A DNA stretch of 28,150 bases from NCBI GenBank assembly GCA_947071285.1, contig CAMTFK010000036.1, positions 1 through 28,150 on the forward strand, written 5' to 3'. The DNA is from an uncultured Bacteroides sp. (GTDB lineage: Bacteria; Bacteroidota; Bacteroidia; Bacteroidales; Bacteroidaceae). Positions 16,807-23,209 of the stretch are shown in pieces. Made by a program: the position numbers and the translations under genes. The notes under the pieces are model-generated. The model was not told the DNA's origin and searched no databases. It was given only the letters and a program-made list of their open reading frames with translations. Each line of letters begins with the position of its first letter. The first letter of the stretch is position 1.

Positions 16807-17910
16807 ATGAAGCGCTATTATCTATACCTGTTTATCCTGATAGGAATCTGTTGCTTTTCAGAAGTAAAAGCTAAAAATACCGGCAAAGTTTTCAATGGGA
16901 ATGACCCGGCAGTGAGATACATTGGCAGAACGTTGGTTTCTCCGGATGGTTCGGTGGCTTTCGACTGGGTGGGGACATACTTTGAAACCCGTTTTACGGG
17001 TGGCAACGTATCGGTAAGAGTCTCCGAAACCGGAACGAGTTATTACAATGTATTTGTCGACAATAAGCTGCACCGGGTTGTAAAAGTGTGCGGAACAGAT
17101 ACGCTAATCAATGTGGTATCAGGGATAGATAAGCGCCTTCATAACTTGAAGATACAGAAGCGTTCCGAAGGTGAATTCGGAAAAACTACTATTCATCAGT
17201 TCGTCCTTTCCGCTTCGGGGCGTTTGATGGAAGAACCTGCGGTGCGTACCCGCCATATTGAGTTTATCGGTAACTCGCTGACCTGCGGATACGGTACGGA
17301 AGGAAAAGACCGTAATGACCCTTTCCTGGTAGAAACGGAAAACTGCAACATGGCTTTCGCTACCATGGTAGCCCGCTATTATGATGCAGACTATACCCTG
17401 ATAGCACATTCCGGAAGGGGAGCAGTCCGCAATTATGGCGATTCGGTGCGCGTGTCCAAAGTAACGATGAAGGACCGGATGCTGAATACGTTTGATGAAG
17501 ACCTTACCCATAAATGGGATTTTACTGGCTATCGTCCCGACCTTGTAGTGATTAATTTAGGCTCGAACGATTTCTCGACCGAACCGCATCCTTATAAAAG
17601 TGAGTTCGTAAAAGCGTATAAACAGATAATTGCTCAGTTGCGTGAGTATTATGGCAATATTCCTGTATTGTGTATTTATCCTGTAGCTATGCAGGCACCA
17701 GTGTACAGTTACTATGAAACGATAGTATCAGAGTTGAATGACCCGAAAGTCTTTCTGCTGAAACTGGATAAAGACCTCTATAACCGTACCACTGATATGG
17801 GAGCTGCCTGGCATCCCGGATACCGTGGACATCAGAAGATGGCGATGTGGATGATTCCTTATATCTCGACTATCACAGGTTGGGAACTGACTAATAAAGT
17901 GATTGAATAA
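16807..17910 (+). CDS. Exported SGNH/GDSL hydrolase, carbohydrate esterase CE2-like
   Basis: A 367-residue protein; I use the ATG at 16807 rather than the GTG codon immediately before it. A signal peptide ends near KAKN. Residues about 30-140 form a jelly-roll domain and residues about 150-360 an SGNH domain: EFIGNSLTCGYG with nucleophile Ser157, an HSGRG block, NLGSNDF (Asn254) and WHPGYRGHQKMA with His336. The two-domain order matches carbohydrate esterase family 2, whose members remove acetyl groups from sugars. The residue three before the histidine is Ala333 rather than Asp, consistent with the Ser-His dyad reported for CE2. It probably de-esterifies the glycan in the periplasm before glycosidases act. 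Gaps of 10 and 8 bases tie it to its neighbours. Confidence 0.87.
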   Translation: MKRYYLYLFILIGICCFSEVKAKNTGKVFNGNDPAVRYIGRTLVSPDGSVAFDWVGTYFETRFTGGNVSVRVSETGTSYYNVFVDNKLHRVVKVCGTDTLINVVSGIDKRLHNLKIQKRSEGEFGKTTIHQFVLSASGRLMEEPAVRTRHIEFIGNSLTCGYGTEGKDRNDPFLVETENCNMAFATMVARYYDADYTLIAHSGRGAVRNYGDSVRVSKVTMKDRMLNTFDEDLTHKWDFTGYRPDLVVINLGSNDFSTEPHPYKSEFVKAYKQIIAQLREYYGNIPVLCIYPVAMQAPVYSYYETIVSELNDPKVFLLKLDKDLYNRTTDMGAAWHPGYRGHQKMAMWMIPYISTITGWELTNKVIE

Positions 17911-17918
17911 AATAACGA

Positions 17919-19442
17919 ATGAGTATGCTGAAAAGAAATATAATATGGATTCTGCTGGCTTTCTTTTTTATACCCCATATGACTGCCGCTGTCCATAAAG
18001 GAAAGAAAGAAGTACTTCTGCCGGAACAAACCTTGCGTGATAAAGTGAAAGGTGCCTGGGCAGGGCAAACCCTGGGGTGTAGCTATGGAGGCCCTACCGA
18101 ATTCAAATTCCTGGGGACTATTATTCAGGATTATATTCCTATTCCCTGGGATAAACACATGGTCAAGAAATGGTATGACACATTTCCCGGACTGTATGAT
18201 GATGTGTATGTAGACCTGACGTTTGTCGAAGTCTTCGAAAGATGCGGACTGGATGCTCCGGTAGACTCGTTTGCCGCTGCTTTCAGACGGGCGGAATACC
18301 CTTTGTGGCACGCCAATCAAGTGGCACGCTACAACCTGTTGCAGGGCATGAAAGCCCCTCAGAGCGGTTATTGGAAGAACAATCCCCATGCACATTGCAT
18401 CGACTTCCAGATAGAGGCTGACTTTGCCGGAATCATGTCACCGGGGATGCCTAACCAGGCTGCTGAAATCTGCGACAGAGTGGGGCACATCATGTCCTAT
18501 GGCGAAGGCTGGTATGGCGGCGTATATGTTGCCGCCATGTATTCTTTGGCCTATGTCAGCAACGATGTGGAGTATATCGTGAAAGAAGCCCTCAAAGTCA
18601 TACCGGAAGCAAGCGATTTCCATAAGTGCATGTCCGACGTCATCCGCTGGCACAAAAAGTATCCGAACGACTGGAAACGTACCTGGTTTGAATTGCAGAA
18701 CAAATGGAGTGAAGAAATCAGTTGTCCCGAAGGCATCCACAACTCCTTCAATATCGGTACGAAAATTAACGGGGCCTACATACTTCTGGGATTGCTTTAC
18801 GGGCAGGGCGATTTTACAAAGACCATCGACATCTCCACCCGTGCCGGACAAGACTCCGACTGTAATCCGGCATCGGCAGCAGGAATACTGGGGACGATGA
18901 TAGGATACAGCAACATTCCCGAATACTGGAAAGAAGCTCTGTATGAAGTAGAAGATATTCCTTTCTCCCATACTGATATAAGTCTGAATAAAGCCTATGA
19001 TATGACTTACAGGCATGCTTGTGACATGCTTCGGAAGCATGGAAATGTGAAATCCGGAAACAACTTTATCATCCGGCGGGAGAACATCCGCCCCGTAGCG
19101 CTGGAAGTTGCTTTTGAGAACCTGAAAGTCAGCGATAAACTTACCATTGAGAAGGCGATAGATGATGTGAATCCGTTTTCTTTCGAGGGCACGGGACTGG
19201 TGGTGAAAGGATATGTGGCAGGCGGACTTCCCGCAGATTATACGGCAGAAATGGAGGTATATATAGATGGAAAGTTCTACGAAACCACCGCTTTGCCCCA
19301 GGAACTCAATCACCGGAAGTGCGAATTGTTTTTCTGTTACGACCGTCCGGCAGGGCAACACACCGTAACCTTTAAATGGAAAAATCCCGTATCAGGCGGA
19401 AAGATATGGATATCTGAAGTTATAATCTATACAACGAAATGA
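17919..19442 (+). CDS. Exported ADP-ribosylglycohydrolase-family protein, copy B
   Basis: A 507-residue paralog of the protein at 2587-4107; by eye most residues match in the catalytic part. It keeps DKVKGAWAGQ near residue 41, YDDVYVDL (Asp94, Asp95, Asp99), and AGQDSDCNPASAAG near residue 310, the two aspartate clusters that bind metals in this family, and the same C-terminal beta-rich domain (about 385-507). Unlike copy A it has a type I-looking signal (MLKRNIIWILLAFFFIPHMTAA; start 17919 or 17925) and no lipobox, so it is likely soluble in the periplasm. Its codons are visibly richer in G and C than copy A, which argues against a very recent duplication. It overlaps the next gene by 4 bases (ATGA), indicating translational coupling with a DUF4434-type lipoprotein. 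Confidence 0.87.
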   Translation: MSMLKRNIIWILLAFFFIPHMTAAVHKGKKEVLLPEQTLRDKVKGAWAGQTLGCSYGGPTEFKFLGTIIQDYIPIPWDKHMVKKWYDTFPGLYDDVYVDLTFVEVFERCGLDAPVDSFAAAFRRAEYPLWHANQVARYNLLQGMKAPQSGYWKNNPHAHCIDFQIEADFAGIMSPGMPNQAAEICDRVGHIMSYGEGWYGGVYVAAMYSLAYVSNDVEYIVKEALKVIPEASDFHKCMSDVIRWHKKYPNDWKRTWFELQNKWSEEISCPEGIHNSFNIGTKINGAYILLGLLYGQGDFTKTIDISTRAGQDSDCNPASAAGILGTMIGYSNIPEYWKEALYEVEDIPFSHTDISLNKAYDMTYRHACDMLRKHGNVKSGNNFIIRRENIRPVALEVAFENLKVSDKLTIEKAIDDVNPFSFEGTGLVVKGYVAGGLPADYTAEMEVYIDGKFYETTALPQELNHRKCELFFCYDRPAGQHTVTFKWKNPVSGGKIWISEVIIYTTK

Positions 19443-21058
19443 CAACCATGAAAAAGATAATATCCCTAATCAGTTTTTCTTCTCTGCTGCTGGTGATGGC
19501 GGCTTGTGGTAACAGGCAGGCCCCCACAGCGGAGGAGATATTAGTAAAAACGCGTGCGGTGAAGACCTTGAACGCTTATGATGAAATGAACTGCGTGGTG
19601 TACGACATGAAAGGACTTCCTGCATCGCCTCAAACGTTGATAGACCGTTTTATCAGTGACGACTGTGTGGAAGGTACCGGAAGTTTTGAAATCAAATACT
19701 CTTTCTCCGGCAATTCCACCGAACCGGAATCCGTATATATCCAGCAAAGCGGCGGAGATTATCGCAGTGACTTGTCCTTCCATCCGTTGGCCCTTTCCAT
19801 TTGGGTGAAAGGTAATAAAAACAACAAAGGTACGTTCCGTTTTATGGTAATCCAGGATACGGATATGTTTACTCAGGATGCGCTTCATGACAAAGACCGT
19901 TGGCAATTCTTTGAATATGTGGACAAGGATGTGCTGACCAAGGAAGAATGGACGCGTGTTGTGATGCCTTACGAGGCTTTTACCTTTGCCAAAGGACGTG
20001 ACATGGGCGATAATAAGCTGGTGCTGAACCGCCTTGAAGGATACCGTATTGAAGTGACAAACGATGATGGCGCAGCGTGTACCGGCTCATTCTGCATCGA
20101 TAATTTGGAACAGTTGACTTCTTATACTCCCGAGTTTAAAGGAACCCCGAAGTTTTCCAGTGTTTTCATCCAGTTGGATGCTGCTTATAATGATACTGAT
20201 TGGGATGAAGAGTTCAAGGCAAGCCGTGAGGTGGGCATCGACACCTGGATTATCCAGTATGCCGAAGGGTTCAATGACCGCACGGAAGAGAAAACCTCCT
20301 TCTATGCTCCCACAAAATTACCGTGGGTTACGAAACAGTATGATATTATGAACCGCATGTTCGAGGCTGCCGAACGCAAGGGGATGAAACTGATTGTAGG
20401 ACTCTATCCCGGTGATTACAGCAAGAAAGACACTACGACACCCGAGCAATATGAGTTCCTCGTAGAACGGAACAAGCAGGTTTTTGATGAACTGTTTGCC
20501 CTTTGGGGAAATCATCCCAGTCTGGCAGGCTGGTATATAACGGAGGAATTTCATGACGGTTCCTACCCTGTGGGGTGGCAACAGGAGCCTGCACTATCCA
20601 TGCTTGCCAACTATTTGCAGTCGGTAGCTGTTTATGTAAAAACGAAATCTCCCAAAGAAGTTTGCATTGCTCCCGCTTTGTGGCGTGGAATGCCGGCTGA
20701 CCTCTGCGGAGAGTGGTTCGGTAAGATATTTGCCCAGACGCCTGATGTGGATGTGCTCTATCTTCAGGACATAGGCGGACGTTGCTTGGTAGACTTTGAT
20801 GTAGACCTGCCTAACTGGTTTGCCGAAATAAAGAAAGCCTGCGATGCCAACGGAGTAATTTTTGGAGTAGACATAGAATCGTTCAAGAGTTGTTGGTGTC
20901 CGGATATACCTATGACAACCAAACCCTGGGTAGAGCTGGAAGAGCAGTTGAGAGTGGCGGGAATGTTTACCGAGCATATCACAAACTTCAGTTGGGCTAC
21001 TTTTAAACCGGGAACGGATACTTACGAAGGTTATAAAAAGTATATCGAAGGGAAATAA
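19439..21058 (+). CDS. DUF4434-type lipoprotein with N-terminal CBM-like domain, copy B
   Basis: A 539-residue paralog of the protein at 11605-13278 with the same order: CBM11-like sandwich (about residues 35-230; GSFEIKYSFS, LSIWVKG, WTRVVMPYEAF) and DUF4434-type barrel (about 238-537) with GWYITEE (Glu370), GGRC, and GVDIESF (Glu480) followed by SCWCPD. The signal ends MAAC (Cys23; start 19439 or 19448), and the mature start CGNRQ lacks acidic residues, so this copy probably faces the periplasm while copy A is surface exposed (inference from the Bacteroides lipoprotein export rule). The start overlaps the ARH-family stop by 4 bases. It is the last gene of the tightly packed block; 144 bases separate it from ribokinase. 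Confidence 0.82.
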   Translation: MTTMKKIISLISFSSLLLVMAACGNRQAPTAEEILVKTRAVKTLNAYDEMNCVVYDMKGLPASPQTLIDRFISDDCVEGTGSFEIKYSFSGNSTEPESVYIQQSGGDYRSDLSFHPLALSIWVKGNKNNKGTFRFMVIQDTDMFTQDALHDKDRWQFFEYVDKDVLTKEEWTRVVMPYEAFTFAKGRDMGDNKLVLNRLEGYRIEVTNDDGAACTGSFCIDNLEQLTSYTPEFKGTPKFSSVFIQLDAAYNDTDWDEEFKASREVGIDTWIIQYAEGFNDRTEEKTSFYAPTKLPWVTKQYDIMNRMFEAAERKGMKLIVGLYPGDYSKKDTTTPEQYEFLVERNKQVFDELFALWGNHPSLAGWYITEEFHDGSYPVGWQQEPALSMLANYLQSVAVYVKTKSPKEVCIAPALWRGMPADLCGEWFGKIFAQTPDVDVLYLQDIGGRCLVDFDVDLPNWFAEIKKACDANGVIFGVDIESFKSCWCPDIPMTTKPWVELEEQLRVAGMFTEHITNFSWATFKPGTDTYEGYKKYIEGK

Positions 21059-21093
21059 CCTGCTGTCAGCAATCACAAACCCGGCGTCGTCAC

Positions 21094-21160
21094 CACCTTG
21101 CCAAAGGTCAGCACTGCACCTGTAAAGGTCAATACTAAACTTGCCAAGGTCAACTTTAAA
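21094..21160 (+). repeat. Three imperfect 21-bp direct repeats before ribokinase
   Basis: The core AAGGTCA occurs at 21104-21110, 21125-21131 and 21146-21152, exactly 21 bases apart each time. Flanks also repeat: ACCTTGCCA / CACCTGTA / ACTTGCCA before the cores and ACTTTAAA-like sequence after. A 21-bp period equals two helical turns, so the cores lie on one face of the DNA. This fits an operator for a multimeric regulator or the remnant of a short tandem repeat; a 6-bp inverted repeat (ATGAAT, TT, ATTCAT) follows at 21174-21187, 15 bases before the ribokinase ATG. Confidence 0.6.
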
Positions 21161-21202
21161 CTTGAAGTAACATATGAATTTATTCATTTAAAATATAGTA
21201 CG

Positions 21203-22099
21203 ATGAAGAAAATTATAGTAATTGGCAGTTCCAATGTGGATATGGTGGTGAAAACCTCCCATCTGCCTGCTCCCGGTGAAACAATTCTGGGTGGTGAATT
21301 CTTTATGAACCAGGGTGGAAAAGGAGCCAACCAGGCTGTTGCGGTAGAAAGGCTGGGTGGTAACCTGATATTTATGACGAAATTGGGGAATGATATATTG
21401 GGACAGCAGTCCGTTGATTATTTCAAGAAGGAAGGCATTGATACACGATATATCACCCTTGATGAGAATTCAGCCTCCGGAGTGGCTTTGATTAGCGTGG
21501 ACGACCATGCAGAGAATAGTATTGTAGTGGCTTCCGGTGCCAACATGCTGCTGAACGAACAGGATGTGGACAAGGTGGTGGAAGTAATGTGCGAAGGAGA
21601 TATCCTCCTGATGCAACTGGAAATTCCACTTCAAACGGTGGAGTACGCTGCCAGAAAAGCTTTTGAAAAAGGAGTGAAGGTGGTGCTGAATCCGGCTCCC
21701 GCCCGTAATCTTCCGAAAGAACTGTTCAGGTATCTCTATATGATTACCCCGAACCGCATCGAAGCTGAAATGCTGACAGGCATCAAGATTACCAATGACG
21801 CCGATGCCGAAGAAGTAGCGAAGGAAATCCATGCAATGGGAGTGAAGAATGTAATCATCACTCTGGGTTCGAAAGGCTGTCTCATAAGAGAAGATGGTGT
21901 TTCCTATCGTGTGGATGCCTTCAAAGTGGATCCTATCGATACCACGGCTGCCGGAGATACATTCAACGGAGCTTTATGCGTCGCATTGGCAGAGGGGATG
22001 GATTTGAAGCAGGCTGCTGTGATGGCTTCCAAAGCTTCTTCCATAGCTGTAACCAGAATGGGAGCACAGTCTTCTATTCCTCGCCGCGAAGAATTATAA
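21203..22099 (+). CDS. rbsK: Ribokinase-family sugar kinase
   Basis: A 298-residue PfkB-family kinase, cytoplasmic. The start at 21203 gives MKKIIVIGSSNVDMV, the canonical ribokinase N terminus; the frame is open back to 21098, but that stretch is the direct-repeat region and is unlikely to be translated. Marks: NVDMVVKTSHLPAPGET, FFMNQGGKGANQAVAVERLGG (sugar-binding GGKGANQA), NPAPAR, ITPNRIEAEML, and DTTAAGDTFNGAL with catalytic base Asp252. Length and motifs match ribokinase, which converts D-ribose to ribose-5-phosphate. Relatives act on deoxyribose or other pentoses, so specificity is likely but not proven. A sugar permease follows 35 bases later, and two ARH-family proteins upstream could free ribose, so the set suggests ribose salvage. 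Confidence 0.9.
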   Translation: MKKIIVIGSSNVDMVVKTSHLPAPGETILGGEFFMNQGGKGANQAVAVERLGGNLIFMTKLGNDILGQQSVDYFKKEGIDTRYITLDENSASGVALISVDDHAENSIVVASGANMLLNEQDVDKVVEVMCEGDILLMQLEIPLQTVEYAARKAFEKGVKVVLNPAPARNLPKELFRYLYMITPNRIEAEMLTGIKITNDADAEEVAKEIHAMGVKNVIITLGSKGCLIREDGVSYRVDAFKVDPIDTTAAGDTFNGALCVALAEGMDLKQAAVMASKASSIAVTRMGAQSSIPRREEL

Positions 22100-22134
22100 T
22101 CAAAAGAATGAATTAACTTCTAAAAATAACGATT

Positions 22135-23142
22135 ATGTTTATAGTTGAAAGTTACGGATTGGCAGTAGCATTGTGCTGGGTCACGATGTTGTGCTGGGGC
22201 TCCTGGGGAAATACTCAAAAACTGGCTGCCAAAACATGGCGCTACGAGTTGTTCTATTGGGATTATGTGATTGGCATCCTGCTTTTCTCTCTGGTTTGGG
22301 GATTGACTTTGGGTAGTACCGGAGAAACGGGGCGCGGATTTATACAGGACTTGTTGCAGGTTAGTTCGGCGAACTTCTGGAGTGCTTTCCTGGGTGGTGT
22401 CATTTTCAATGCTTCCAATATATTGTTGTCGGCTTCCATGTCGTTGGCAGGTATGTCGGTTGCTTTCCCGGTAGGGGTGGGGCTGGCATTGGTGTTAGGC
22501 GTGTTTGTCAATTACTTCAGTGTTCCGAAGGGTGACCCCGTTATTCTTTTCCTGGGTGTTTTCCTGATTGTATTGGCTATTATTTGCAATGGAATAGCTT
22601 CCGGCAAAGTATCCAAGGCTTCCGGTCAGACTACCCGGAAGAAAGGTATTCTGATTGCTGTTTGTGCCGGTGTCCTGATGGCGTTTTTCTATCGCTTTGT
22701 GGCTGCTGCTATGGATTTGGAGAACCTGGAATCACCTACTGCCGGCATGATGACTCCGTATTCTGCCTTGTTTGTGTTTGCGATAGGTATCTTTATCAGT
22801 AACTTCCTGTTCAACACACTGGTGATGAAGAAGCCTTTTGTGGGGCACCCCGTGTCCTACAGCCAGTATTTCAAAGGGAATTTCAATACTCATATGGTGG
22901 GTGTTTTGGGCGGTATTATCTGGGCTTTGGGAACCGCGTGCAGTTATATTGCCGCCGGAAAAGCCGGAGCGGCCATATCCTATGCGTTGGGACAAGGTGC
23001 AACGATGGTTGCCGCATTGTGGGGACTGTTCATCTGGAAAGAATTTAAAGGCGCTTCCAAGTCAACCAATCTGCTGCTTACACTGATGCTTATTCTTTTT
23101 ATCTCCGGTCTGGTATTGATTATAGTGTCCGGAGGAAGTTGA
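22135..23142 (+). CDS. DMT-superfamily sugar permease (GRP / ureide-permease-like)
   Basis: A 335-residue integral membrane protein with about ten hydrophobic helices (near residues 8-28, 42-60, 84-104, 107-127, 136-153, 169-190, 208-228, 250-275, 280-300, 313-332) and two related halves, as in drug/metabolite superfamily carriers. LCWGSWGNTQKLA in helix 1, FNASNILLSASMSLAGMSVAFPVGVGLALVLG in the middle and AISYALGQGATMVAALWG near the end resemble the glucose/ribose porter and ureide permease branch. It lies 35 bases after ribokinase, so ribose or a related sugar is the best guess for its cargo; Bacteroides ribose-utilization loci are known to pair a ribokinase with a permease. It is unrelated to the MFS porter at 1166. 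Substrate is inferred from context. Confidence 0.82.
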   Translation: MFIVESYGLAVALCWVTMLCWGSWGNTQKLAAKTWRYELFYWDYVIGILLFSLVWGLTLGSTGETGRGFIQDLLQVSSANFWSAFLGGVIFNASNILLSASMSLAGMSVAFPVGVGLALVLGVFVNYFSVPKGDPVILFLGVFLIVLAIICNGIASGKVSKASGQTTRKKGILIAVCAGVLMAFFYRFVAAAMDLENLESPTAGMMTPYSALFVFAIGIFISNFLFNTLVMKKPFVGHPVSYSQYFKGNFNTHMVGVLGGIIWALGTACSYIAAGKAGAAISYALGQGATMVAALWGLFIWKEFKGASKSTNLLLTLMLILFISGLVLIIVSGGS

Positions 23143-23209
23143 TAGATTATCATTTATATATCAGACTTGTTTTTATTTATTACTAAATCTATTTTATACA
23201 ATACATACT

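Noticed and set aside
18438..19361. 307-codon open frame on the minus strand inside the second ARH-family gene
   Set aside because: Same antisense shadow as in the first copy; long only because of the sense-strand codon pattern, and the sense protein has clear family motifs.
21098..21202. Longer ribokinase start encoding a 7-residue repeat
   Set aside because: Ribokinases begin at the MKKIIVIGSSNVD block encoded from 21203; the extension covers non-coding direct repeats.
23143..23209. Possible promoter before the DUF4434-type gene at 23210
   Set aside because: The gap is AT-rich, but I find no TTTG / TAnnTTTG pair at suitable spacing, so no promoter is claimed.
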